This document shows, piece after piece, positions 33,680 to 40,730 of a stretch of DNA of 48,907 bases. Under the pieces are notes generated by a model. It made no database searches. It worked only from the letters and a program-made list of their open reading frames with translations, and was not told where the DNA came from. Position 1 is the stretch's first letter. Each line of letters starts with the position of its first letter. Source of the DNA: a virus; IMG/VR virus record IMGVR_UViG_3300014501_000007, positions 1-48,907 of that record. The stretch is one strand, 5' to 3'. The position numbers and the translations under genes are program-made.

Positions 33680-34813
33680 TTATTCAATTCCTCGTTCTTT
33701 TATTTCTATTTCTTGTTGTTCAAATACTTCCATTGTAACGGTGACATCTAGACAATTATATCTTCTTAATCCTGACATATCCTTCATTGACCATTGTTTT
33801 CCATCTTCTTTATAAAAAGGTTGTCTAGTATATTGTCGAGTCATGAATTGCAGCGAATGAGGTAATTCTGCCCAAAGAATATGATGTCTTATTCGAGTAT
33901 CAACAATATTTGATAAAGGAATGTCAAAACCTAGACAATTTAATCTTGACACATCGAATTCAAAAAAGTTCTGCCCTAATATTTTCTTTTCTTTAAAGAG
34001 TTTATCTAATTTTCTCCATAAAATAATCTGTTCATATTCAGATTCCCTAAATAAGGGGAAACTTATCCCCAAATCACGAGAAGAAGCAATACCAATACAA
34101 GTAGGATAACCAATATGGGGATAAAAGAAACTGTTCTTTTTGCAATAAATCGTTTCAATATCCACAGAAAGTAAGCTACAAGAATGCTCGAAATAATCCA
34201 ACAGCTTAAGAATTTCAAAAAAAGAAAGATCATATAAGAGCTTTCTATCTGGAAGAGGTTGGATGAAGCCATTTTGTTTATGGTAGTCTAGTTCCGATTT
34301 CGCTTTTCCAAGATCCAAGGAAACGATAATATCACGAAGACTCCAATCAGCCATGATGGAATCAGGGAGATAAGATGGAATAACATAATGAGGATAAGTA
34401 AGCAGATTGCTGCAAAGTAAAGAACCAGCGTACTTATCAAGAGGAGTTTCGTCTTCGTTTTCGATGAGAAGCCCGGCAATTTCTCTTGCACTTCTTCGTC
34501 CTTTTCTTGTATTCGCATCTCGAACCTCTTTGCACAAATAGGATGATGTATTCCCTAGAGCTATAATCAGTGGCGGCTTATAATGATTAAGATCATTCTC
34601 TATAATTCGATAACTGGACTTATCCTCTAAATCTGGCTTTCTGCAAGTTACATAGTAGTCTGTAATTTCAGCTTCTTTCATCATCTTATCAAAGACGTAT
34701 CCTAAACCAGAAGAAAAGAGAAAGCCTTTCTCCGCGTCCTTTTGATAAGGCTCATCTACCGTAACCCAGATTTGAGAATGTGGATCGCCTTTAGAATGAA
34801 TCTCTTTAGGCAT
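33680..34813 (-). CDS. UDG-like domain fused to a 3'-5' exonuclease (split PolA N-terminal part)
   Basis: 377 residues. The N-terminal 165 resemble a degenerate uracil-DNA glycosylase fold (WVTVDEPYQKDAEKGFLFSS and PPLIIALGNTSSYL) without the normal GEAPG loop, so glycosylase activity is doubtful. The C-terminal part is a DnaQ-like proofreading exonuclease: Exo I LSVDIETI (Asp218, Glu220), Exo II LGQNFFEFD (Asp287), Exo III YNCLDVTVT (Tyr352, Asp356). It provides proofreading for the polymerase encoded at 31758-33242. The start overlaps the DUF4326 gene by 8 nt, behind GAGG. Confidence 0.8.
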   Translation of the reverse strand: MPKEIHSKGDPHSQIWVTVDEPYQKDAEKGFLFSSGLGYVFDKMMKEAEITDYYVTCRKPDLEDKSSYRIIENDLNHYKPPLIIALGNTSSYLCKEVRDANTRKGRRSAREIAGLLIENEDETPLDKYAGSLLCSNLLTYPHYVIPSYLPDSIMADWSLRDIIVSLDLGKAKSELDYHKQNGFIQPLPDRKLLYDLSFFEILKLLDYFEHSCSLLSVDIETIYCKKNSFFYPHIGYPTCIGIASSRDLGISFPLFRESEYEQIILWRKLDKLFKEKKILGQNFFEFDVSRLNCLGFDIPLSNIVDTRIRHHILWAELPHSLQFMTRQYTRQPFYKEDGKQWSMKDMSGLRRYNCLDVTVTMEVFEQQEIEIKERGIE

Positions 34814-35063
34814 TTGCGGCCTCAGCTAAAACATCTCCATGACAAGGCTTAGGATGACACCAACAGCCTAACACTTTTCCTCTCAAATTAATTACTTGCC
34901 CTTTTAACCAGTCATTATTTAAAAGCCGCTGTTTATATTTTGCAATAACTTCTTCTCTTGTACCATCTCTACCTATGACGAAAGGATTTCCCCATATAGA
35001 AGGTCTTCCTATATATACATCATAAGATGCTTTCTTAATATGTACTACCATCTCTTTTGGCAT
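34806..35063 (-). CDS. DUF4326 family protein
   Basis: 85 residues with the full family pattern: YDVYIGRPSIWGNPF, then GRDGTREEVIAKY, NLRGKVLGCWC and PKPCHGDVLAE. The three conserved cysteines and the histidine suggest metal or ligand binding. The family is frequent in phages and its function is not established. It overlaps the zinc-finger gene upstream by 29 nt and the exonuclease gene downstream by 8 nt. Confidence 0.85.
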   Translation of the reverse strand: MPKEMVVHIKKASYDVYIGRPSIWGNPFVIGRDGTREEVIAKYKQRLLNNDWLKGQVINLRGKVLGCWCHPKPCHGDVLAEAANA

Positions 35064-35304
35064 TATTTATACACCAACAATCTATGCATCTGACAAGATT
35101 TTTATAAGCTGGACGTATTCCACAAGTAACGCACATTCCTTGTGCCTTAAGTGCATCATATCTCTTTTTTCTCTTATTTCTGAATCGCTCTGTATACATT
35201 AGACGGCACTTTAGGCAATAAGAATGATGCGGAGAGCTGCGGCCACAATTCAGACAGATACCTCTAGCTTTTCTGGCCTCACGCCATTTTGATCTGTTTC
35301 TCAT
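35035..35304 (-). CDS. multi-zinc-finger protein, 89 aa
   Basis: Four CxxC pairs are present: CLNC, CLKC (residues near 17-33), CVTC and CIDC (near 58-76). They form two similar finger units separated by a basic helix (YTERFRNKRKKRYDALKAQ). The arrangement ARG-CLNCG and AQGMCVTCGIRPA looks like a duplicated phage zinc-binding module. Basic character suggests nucleic-acid binding. The start is coupled to the 69-residue gene by an ATGA overlap. Confidence 0.7.
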   Translation of the reverse strand: MRNRSKWREARKARGICLNCGRSSPHHSYCLKCRLMYTERFRNKRKKRYDALKAQGMCVTCGIRPAYKNLVRCIDCWCINNAKRDGSTY

Positions 35305-35510
35305 AGATATTTGTCTTTTATATCTCGTAACCAGAAGAGTTGCTTTACACTTATTGGGATACCGTCACCCACTTGGTCTAGGAATCTCTTCTCAGATTCT
35401 GTAAAAGAATCTCCAAGGACTCCAATACCATACATTTCCATAATCTTATCTGCTTCCTGTCTTCGTTCATCTGCATTTAAAGTACAACTACTAAGATCGT
35501 GATAACTCAT
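35301..35510 (-). CDS. small hypothetical phage protein, 69 aa
   Basis: The C-terminal half (SEKRFLDQVGDGIPISVKQL then FWLRDIKDKYL) is a pattern I recall from small phage proteins near replication genes, without known function. The ATG overlaps the stop of the 56-residue zinc protein (ATGA), and its own stop overlaps the next start. So three small genes form a coupled string. Confidence 0.65.
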   Translation of the reverse strand: MSYHDLSSCTLNADERRQEADKIMEMYGIGVLGDSFTESEKRFLDQVGDGIPISVKQLFWLRDIKDKYL

Positions 35511-35677
35511 AAGATAATCTCCACCCTATGCTTTCCCGGATTCGTATCATTCTGCCAGTGCTTATTACAGAGATAACGACTATCAAATGGATGCTCTTCG
35601 TTATAATGAAGAATCACATTCGCTTCTTCTTGACATCGTCTACCATCGCAGTCTACATATTGGCATTGGCGACTCAT
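35507..35677 (-). CDS. small zinc-finger-like protein, 56 aa
   Basis: The ATG at 35677 has GAGGTG six bases upstream, and the TGA overlaps the next ATG. The sequence (MSRQCQYVDCDGRRCQEEAN at the start, later YLCNKHW) has cysteines at 5, 10, 15 and 37 and a histidine at 40, consistent with one zinc site. No named family is recognised. It is the first gene after the terminator-like hairpin at 35694-35726. Confidence 0.65.
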   Translation of the reverse strand: MSRQCQYVDCDGRRCQEEANVILHYNEEHPFDSRYLCNKHWQNDTNPGKHRVEIIL

Positions 35678-35693
35678 CAGCACACCTCAATCG

Positions 35694-35726
35694 AAAAATC
35701 TAGGAGCACTATCTCTAGTGCTCCTA
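35694..35726 (-). terminator. intrinsic terminator-like hairpin
   Basis: Perfect 10-bp arms (35717-35726 with 35701-35710) around a 6-nt loop are followed on the minus strand by a five-T run (35694-35698) two bases after the stem. It lies about 50 bases after the SSB-like gene and just ahead of the 56-residue gene. It could end or attenuate transcription. A 14-base repeated string (35727-35740) lies immediately before it. Confidence 0.65.
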
Positions 35727-35773
35727 AGTCAAGTAAGAGGATATATCGAATCGTCCTTTAGAGGACTGTTGGT

Positions 35774-36280
35774 TTAATCTTTTGAAGCCATGTCTCTAGC
35801 ATGGCGAATCTGAGGATACAAAGAAGCGCATTCCCCTTTATCTCCTTTGATAGCGCAGATAAACTGCCGCGGCTCATTGGAATCTCGTCCTTGATAAGTC
35901 TTAATCCCAACTTCCCATTGAGCAGTTTTTCCAACGATAGGACCAGCGTATTTCCATGTCGTAGGGTCTTCTGCATTAAAGGTAGCTTTATCTACGTCAA
36001 AGATTCCGGGAATCGAGGGTTCTTCTCCATTCTGATCTTCCATAGGAACACCAAAGGAGTGAAAGAAATCTTGAATCCAAGATGGAATCTTAGTATTCAA
36101 TCCTGCAAAGATTCTCTTTCCATCTTGATCGCCACCTACAATGGAGACTTCTGCATTAAAGTTTATCGAGTCTCCAGCTTTAGACTTCTTTGGTCTAAAC
36201 TGTTCAAATTTCACAGTATATAGACCTGGAGGAACTGGCTTTGGACCACTGAGTTCTTCTTTATTGAATTTAAAACCCAT
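35774..36280 (-). CDS. single-stranded DNA-binding-like protein (DUF669 type)
   Basis: 168 residues. The pattern PKPVPPGLYTVKFEQFRPK followed by KAGDSINFNAEVSIVGGDQD and KRIFAGLNTKIPSWIQDFF is that of phage OB-fold SSB-like proteins of the DUF669 type. The second half has a Gly/Asp-rich linker and an acidic/basic tail. It would coat single-stranded DNA during replication and recombination. The neighbouring Sak4-like ATPase and RecB-like nuclease support this. The ribosome site AAAGGAG is strong. Confidence 0.75.
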   Translation of the reverse strand: MGFKFNKEELSGPKPVPPGLYTVKFEQFRPKKSKAGDSINFNAEVSIVGGDQDGKRIFAGLNTKIPSWIQDFFHSFGVPMEDQNGEEPSIPGIFDVDKATFNAEDPTTWKYAGPIVGKTAQWEVGIKTYQGRDSNEPRQFICAIKGDKGECASLYPQIRHARDMASKD

Positions 36281-36327
36281 TTAATTGCTCCTTTTTGAGT
36301 TTGTATTTTTAGATTTACATCTAAACT

Positions 36328-36576
36328 TCATGGAAAAAATCCAATTATAACAACTTCTGCTCCATCACGAACAGCTTCGACTGGAAATTCTTTAACATAT
36401 GATTGTTTTAATACTCCGTCAGAAGTGTAAAGAATAGTATAAAGTTCTTCATCAAGTTTAGGAGGGTTATCAACTGAGTTTATATATTTATTGTGAAATT
36501 TACGATAATCTCCCTCAAGAATAAAGAATTTAATATCTTCTTGTCCGCACTGATCGTAAATAATTACTGTCTTCAT
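36328..36576 (-). CDS. small hypothetical phage protein, 82 aa
   Basis: Mixed alpha/beta protein. The central stretch (FILEGDYRKFHNKYINSVDN) recalls small phage proteins that sit beside SSB and recombinase genes, but no function is attached. Its start overlaps the stop of the Sak4-like gene (ATGA). The end VVIIGFFP suggests a buried last strand. Confidence 0.6.
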   Translation of the reverse strand: MKTVIIYDQCGQEDIKFFILEGDYRKFHNKYINSVDNPPKLDEELYTILYTSDGVLKQSYVKEFPVEAVRDGAEVVIIGFFP

Positions 36577-37394
36577 TTCTTCGCTCCGATTCTTTCATGA
36601 TGCTTTTTCAAAATAAGCTCTATCGAGGGCGTCTCTTCTTTGTCAATCTCAAGAGTCGTAGATGCCCCAAACTCATTATCTGGCTTTGTCTGTACTATGT
36701 ACGCATTTTTATAATCAATAGTAATACGCCAACATTCGTTAAAAATACACAGAACAGTAGCAAGGTATTGAGGATCGACTGTATATCTTCCTGTGTAGGC
36801 GGTTTTTTCTGCCGTCGATTTATCCACATCCTTCTCATCTCGTTCATGAAACACAAACACAACATTACCAAGCTGAGAGAACTCGTTAACAATATACTCA
36901 AGATACCCACGAACGCCATTGATTATATCCCATCCAGCTCCAATACTGAGTTTCTTATTAGGGCTTAAACGAATACTTCTACCAAGCTTTGAGTCTTGTC
37001 TAATGAGTTCATTCTCCATAGCTTTTTTCATGTAAGTCACAGAGTCAAAGACAAAAGTAGAAGGAATAGATTCTCCTGCGCTCTTAACAGATTTAAGAAG
37101 TGCTAGATCATTCTCCACTGTTCTCATAGCATTTGGATTATTCTGGTCTAAATCAACCAGAGTCTTGATTCTGATTCCATCTTTTCCCCTAAGAGATTGA
37201 GCGCGGTCATCGAAATCATAAACGAGAATAGGCTTAGGCGCGGTGACTGCTAACCAGCTTTTACCTGTCTTTGGTTTTCCTACTATAGCAAGCTTAAGCT
37301 TTACTTCAGAGAGGAGGGATTTAGCATCTACCCCTCCTATTTGCGCGAAGGGATCTGAAATAGAAGATAATGGGGATAAAGGTTGCGTGGTCAT
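36573..37394 (-). CDS. Sak4-like / RecA-fold phage ATPase
   Basis: 273 residues. Walker A is VGKPKTGKSWLAV near residues 33-45, and a RecA-like strand ILVYDFDDRAQSLRGKDG follows. A Walker B-type strand, IPSTFVFDSVTYMKKAM, lies near residue 110. The later QLGNVVFVFHERD is typical for AAA_24/Sak4 proteins, which promote single-strand annealing with a partner SSB. The SSB-like gene downstream and the nuclease upstream give a complete recombination set. It is joined to both neighbours by ATGA overlaps. Confidence 0.8.
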   Translation of the reverse strand: MTTQPLSPLSSISDPFAQIGGVDAKSLLSEVKLKLAIVGKPKTGKSWLAVTAPKPILVYDFDDRAQSLRGKDGIRIKTLVDLDQNNPNAMRTVENDLALLKSVKSAGESIPSTFVFDSVTYMKKAMENELIRQDSKLGRSIRLSPNKKLSIGAGWDIINGVRGYLEYIVNEFSQLGNVVFVFHERDEKDVDKSTAEKTAYTGRYTVDPQYLATVLCIFNECWRITIDYKNAYIVQTKPDNEFGASTTLEIDKEETPSIELILKKHHERIGAKK

Positions 37395-37708
37395 ATCTCT
37401 CTCACATGCTCTACTGGTTGATCGGATGTAGGTTTAGGCCAAGCTCTTTTTTTGTTTTTTTCTAATTTAGCAAAGCAACCAAGTACGAATTCCTCAAATG
37501 TAAATCCAGCGCGTCTAGCTGCATCAAAGATTAAAAATTGGCAATCCACATATTCTTCAAGATCAGTCTTATTATCTAGTACCTCTTGCACTTCTTTTGC
37601 CAAATGTTTTAATGGTCCCTCTGGGCCGCGTTCTTCATCTGATCCAAATATTTTTCTCGACCATTCTGCTTGTAGATTCCAAAATCTCTTTAAGGTTGGA
37701 GCTTTCAT
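37391..37708 (-). CDS. MazG-like dATP/dGTP pyrophosphohydrolase family protein (DUF550)
   Basis: 105 residues with the family pattern PLKHLAKEVQEVLDNKTDLE, then EYVDCQFLIFDAARRAGFTF and WPKPTSDQPVEHVR. Acidic residues in the helices (KEVQE, EEYVD) are the expected metal ligands. Such all-alpha pyrophosphatases adjust nucleotide or alarmone pools. No companion genes for 2-aminoadenine DNA were found. Joined to both neighbours by ATGA overlaps. Confidence 0.8.
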   Translation of the reverse strand: MKAPTLKRFWNLQAEWSRKIFGSDEERGPEGPLKHLAKEVQEVLDNKTDLEEYVDCQFLIFDAARRAGFTFEEFVLGCFAKLEKNKKRAWPKPTSDQPVEHVREI

Positions 37709-37929
37709 CCAAGTACCTCCTCTACCTCTACATTCAAACTCGCAGCTTTAAGCTTAAAGAGTGCATAATGCTCCGCACAGAAATACTCTCCACCTGCAAT
37801 TCTCTCTCTATCCTCTACTATTTCAACCTGCGCATTTCTTGTACATTGCATATGATTCTTCTTTAAAGCCGTACATCTAGGCGTATCTGTGTGAATATTG
37901 GGAAGTTTTTTAATTTTGATGAAGGTCAT
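37705..37929 (-). CDS. small zinc-binding-like protein, 74 aa
   Basis: I chose the ATG at 37929, nine bases after AGGAG. A TTG at 37935 would add two residues. Cysteines in RCTALKKNHMQCTRNAQV and a later YFCAEHYALF give a C-C-C-H set that could bind one zinc. It is encoded partly inside the nuclease gene end (20-nt overlap). The function is unknown. Confidence 0.6.
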   Translation of the reverse strand: MTFIKIKKLPNIHTDTPRCTALKKNHMQCTRNAQVEIVEDRERIAGGEYFCAEHYALFKLKAASLNVEVEEVLG

Positions 37930-39082
37930 TTGCAAGTTCTCCTATCTTTAAGTCTTCTTTAGTTTTCTCTTCGGGATTCCAACACTTTACTTGAACGAAC
38001 GAGTTCGCTCTGACTACCTTTTGTGCTTCTGAGTCGAGTCTATGGAGGTTTTGAAAAGGGCAATTAGAGTGCATATAATTTGTGCAATGAGAAGTATCGT
38101 AATCAGGAGTAACACCGTTATCAAGTCCCAGAAGAAGGTCATAGATTTTAGATGCCGTCCTTATTTGTCGAAGACGATAATCTTCAAGTTGTTGATCTGT
38201 TTTATAAAGAGGCATACGCTTAAATCGCTCTTCAAGCTTCTCATTATAAGCTGTCTGGAGAAAGTTCATCCAGATTTTGTTTGTGGGTTTTCGAGTGATC
38301 CTTCCAGTTGTAACAGGCCCTCCTAGCTCATTAAAGCTCTTAATAAGGGCTCTCGCAGCATACACATACCCTGTCATTCCATCTTGAATCTCGTAATCTA
38401 TGAGAGGAGAGCCTCTAAAAGCAGCCTTAGTTTTATGATCCATTGGACAGATGGATTCGCCGTCGTCTACTAGGAGATCAATTTTTCCAGAGAGGTAGAG
38501 ACGGAATGGAAACTCTCGAAGAACCTCATAATGAAATGAGTCTCCAATTTTCAGTTCACTTTTATAATCTGAAGATTCAATCTCAGGTAAAGAGAATAAT
38601 GGAACCTCTTTACTCTTGCCAAAATAAAGCTCCGTTCCTATAACTCTGAATCTCTCGTTCTCTTTGCTGAAGTAAGTAGCGTATCCTAACATCCAAGTAC
38701 TAAAGCCTAAGAATCCATTTAATGCAGAGTAGTTCTTTCTATCTTTTTCAAACTCGCTCGTTCTATAATAGTCCATATCAAGGCCAGTCCATATCTTAGA
38801 GGCAGTCGCCGTGGCCCATAATGGAATAGAGAATTGAGGGTCTTTTCGATGCGTGTAATAAAGCTCTACCATCTTATGCACTGCTGTGCCTAGGTCGAGA
38901 AACCAAACTCTATGCCCCTGTGGGGCCACGCAATAGATGAATTCTTCTGTGAATTTCGCTTCACAGGTTCTAAAGGTGCTCATCATGTGATGATCTAGAT
39001 AGAGTTCTAGCACGCCGTCTTCAGCTATCTTGAGCCAGTGCAGTTTTTCAGCGTATTTTATAAGTTTTTCAAGATCAGTCAT
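37910..39082 (-). CDS. RecB-like PD-(D/E)XK nuclease
   Basis: 390 residues. Signature elements in order: FLDLGTAVHKMVELYY (near 82-97), the catalytic pair GKIDLLVDDGESICPMDHKTK (Asp at the first strand, Asp-His-Lys at the second), and the QxxxY-like YEIQDGMTGYVYAARA. Three late cysteines (SHCTNYMHSNC, then VKCW) could bind iron-sulphur or zinc as in Cas4/AddB relatives. It probably processes DNA ends in recombination or packaging. It overlaps its upstream neighbour by ATGA. Confidence 0.8.
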   Translation of the reverse strand: MTDLEKLIKYAEKLHWLKIAEDGVLELYLDHHMMSTFRTCEAKFTEEFIYCVAPQGHRVWFLDLGTAVHKMVELYYTHRKDPQFSIPLWATATASKIWTGLDMDYYRTSEFEKDRKNYSALNGFLGFSTWMLGYATYFSKENERFRVIGTELYFGKSKEVPLFSLPEIESSDYKSELKIGDSFHYEVLREFPFRLYLSGKIDLLVDDGESICPMDHKTKAAFRGSPLIDYEIQDGMTGYVYAARALIKSFNELGGPVTTGRITRKPTNKIWMNFLQTAYNEKLEERFKRMPLYKTDQQLEDYRLRQIRTASKIYDLLLGLDNGVTPDYDTSHCTNYMHSNCPFQNLHRLDSEAQKVVRANSFVQVKCWNPEEKTKEDLKIGELANDLHQN

Positions 39083-39462
39083 TGTACCTCATTTGGATCA
39101 TCATCTATTAATTTGACGTATCCGATGATATCATGCCATGAATCCTTATAGTTCGGATCACCATTTAAGATGCGACCGATCTTGACAGCTATCATCTCTA
39201 GAACTTCTTTCTTTGCATCCGAAAGATGCTGCCAATTTTTCGCACCATCCATCACGTTTTTAAGTCTCTGTGTTATTTGAGCACGTTCGTGAAAAGAGCC
39301 ATACTTTTTTTCCCTATCTAAGAGAGTTTGTTCTATTGATTCTTCTTGTTTTCGAGAGGCTAAATATTGAATATCATCTCTCGCTTTTGTCTCTTCCATG
39401 CGAGAGTCTTGTTCTTTTTCGGGGAATCTTAAATATTGAATATCACCGCTTTCATCCATCAC
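39079..39462 (-). CDS. DUF6378-like phage protein
   Basis: 127 residues. Residues 50-125 match a common phage domain (REKKYGSFHERAQITQRLK, then EMIAVKIGRILNGDPNYKDS and WHDIIGYVKLIDD). The conserved Glu, Asn, Asp and Trp resemble an all-alpha nucleotide-pyrophosphatase-like fold, but activity is not established. The first 45 residues carry an internal repeat (DIQYL twice) arising from a 16-bp direct repeat. Joined by ATGA overlaps on both sides. Confidence 0.7.
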   Translation of the reverse strand: MMDESGDIQYLRFPEKEQDSRMEETKARDDIQYLASRKQEESIEQTLLDREKKYGSFHERAQITQRLKNVMDGAKNWQHLSDAKKEVLEMIAVKIGRILNGDPNYKDSWHDIIGYVKLIDDDPNEVQ

Positions 39463-40172
39463 TTCCCTCCAAACATTCCAACAATCTGATCCTGCGTATA
39501 TCCCGCATTTAAAAGCTGCTGTAAAATATCTTTCATAGAGTTCTCTTTAGGCTTAATAACCCTAGTCTTCTTGACTGTAGTTTCAGTTGAAGAAGTTCCT
39601 GATACAGGAACAGTCGATGTATTGATCTTAAACTGTCTCCCCGCATTTCTATGAAACCACTCTGATCTACGCTTATCTCGCTCTCTAAGCATTGCACCAT
39701 AGATTGTATGGTGGAATTCAACCGCTAGAAGCAGTTCATCATCTGTAAGAGTGCTTATTTTTCTATTATAGAAAAGCCAATCCTCGCCGCTGAAGCTGAT
39801 TTGTCGCGCTTTTTGAGTTCTGAAGTAAGTTCTATCTTTCTCTTCGTCATAGTGCTCAGACTTCTTTACTACAACCTGCTCTGTCATTGTGACTTTAGAC
39901 AGGCAATTAGAGCACTTAGATGGATCAACTGTGGAAGCGTTATGAATGCAGTATTGCTCCCTACATTGACGGCAACAGCCTAGATGAACTTGTTCTGTTA
40001 GATTTAACTCTCTACAGTCGCCACAAACATAGGGATAGAGAAGGGAAGTGTCTTCTATGAGCTTTTGATCTATCTCTTCATTTGTTGAATCTATGGCTTC
40101 TGTCGTAGAATCAGATAAAGGCTCTAGTTCTGATTCTAATTCCTCTTCTTGATCTTGATCGAAGTCTGCCAT
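39459..40172 (-). CDS. zinc-ribbon-containing hypothetical protein, 237 aa
   Basis: I chose the ATG at 40172 (one base after the upstream stop, AAAGG nine bases before). A longer frame to 40190 is possible. An acidic N-terminus (about 45 residues) is followed by four cysteine pairs (CGDC, CCRQC, C-C near KCSNC) at about 50-92, then a mixed domain and a helical C-terminus (LLNAGYTQDQIVGMFGGK). The family is unknown. Multiple zinc sites suggest binding to nucleic acid or protein. Confidence 0.65.
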   Translation of the reverse strand: MADFDQDQEEELESELEPLSDSTTEAIDSTNEEIDQKLIEDTSLLYPYVCGDCRELNLTEQVHLGCCRQCREQYCIHNASTVDPSKCSNCLSKVTMTEQVVVKKSEHYDEEKDRTYFRTQKARQISFSGEDWLFYNRKISTLTDDELLLAVEFHHTIYGAMLRERDKRRSEWFHRNAGRQFKINTSTVPVSGTSSTETTVKKTRVIKPKENSMKDILQQLLNAGYTQDQIVGMFGGK

Positions 40173-40173
40173 C

Positions 40174-40380
40174 CTATGCAACCTTTCCATTCCTAGACTC
40201 TAGAATCTTTTGAAGCTTCGCCTGTTGTACCGGCAGCTTACCTGCTAAGAGATCATCAAGTATAATCCGCATCAGCGTCTGAGCTATCGGCCCAAGAGAA
40301 TCAAGATAAACCATATGCGTAGCAGAGACTTTAAAAGTCTTAGGAACTAATACAGAATGAGATTTTTGTTTTAGAATCAT
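40174..40380 (-). CDS. small basic hypothetical protein, 68 aa
   Basis: The predicted promoter at 40401-40429 starts transcription near 40394, so the first usable start is the ATG at 40380. The GTG at 40419 would lie inside the promoter. The leader is only about 14 nt without a clear ribosome site. The product starts MILKQKSHSVLVPKTFKVSA and has a helical second half. No family is recognised. Confidence 0.55.
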   Translation of the reverse strand: MILKQKSHSVLVPKTFKVSATHMVYLDSLGPIAQTLMRIILDDLLAGKLPVQQAKLQKILESRNGKVA

Positions 40381-40400
40381 TTTGGGTGTACTCAATTTCA

Positions 40401-40429
40401 AGGATAGCACTCGGTACACCGAAAGTCAA
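40401..40429 (-). promoter_or_regulatory. sigma70-like promoter (TTGACT-17-TATCCT)
   Basis: On the minus strand TTGACT (40424-40429) is followed by 17 bases and TATCCT (40401-40406). GTGTAC-type octamers lie in the spacer (40412-40419) and just downstream (40386-40393), where a repressor could bind. It would drive 40174-40380 and the genes below it. Confidence 0.55.
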
Positions 40430-40522
40430 GGCCCTTTGCAACCCTTTGATTCGATGTGTCTTATGCCCAGGCCCTCGAGGGAGGGACTAAATCCTCGCTC
40501 CTCTCAGCGAGAGAGGGACTAA
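40430..40522. other. intergenic segment with direct repeats and a hairpin
   Basis: No gene is visible. CGAGGGAGGGACTAA and CGAGAGAGGGACTAA form a near-perfect direct repeat about 32 bases apart. Between them CTCGCT and AGCGAG can pair. There is no T-run, so terminator function is doubtful. The segment separates the FtsK-containing group from the promoter at 40401-40429. Confidence 0.4.
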
Positions 40523-40729
40523 TCACCTGCTTAGATCGTCGAAGAGCTTCCTAGCCCTCGGGTGTTCACAGCGACTGACACTGAGAATTCTAGAACTGAT
40601 TCCTGCTGGAGCATCAGAAAGATAGGTAGAATAGTCTCTTATCTCATGTGCTGATGCAAATTCTTCCTTATTCTTTAGTTCAATTTCATCTCTTATTTTT
40701 ATAACTACAATCCATTCACGACATTTCAT
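40523..40729 (-). CDS. small hypothetical protein, 68 aa
   Basis: AGGAG lies six bases before the ATG, inside the end of the FtsK-like gene. The product starts MKCREWIVVIKIRDEIELKN, a likely beta-hairpin, and has a Ser/Arg-rich second half with one cysteine near the end. No family is recognised. It is the last gene before a non-coding gap. Confidence 0.55.
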   Translation of the reverse strand: MKCREWIVVIKIRDEIELKNKEEFASAHEIRDYSTYLSDAPAGISSRILSVSRCEHPRARKLFDDLSR

Positions 40730-40730
40730 T

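Noticed and set aside
37391-37708. 2-aminoadenine (Z) DNA pathway
   Set aside because: A MazG-like/DUF550 protein and a family A polymerase are present, but no PurZ-like adenylosuccinate synthetase and no DatZ phosphohydrolase were found. The ATP-grasp protein is PurD-like, not PurZ-like.
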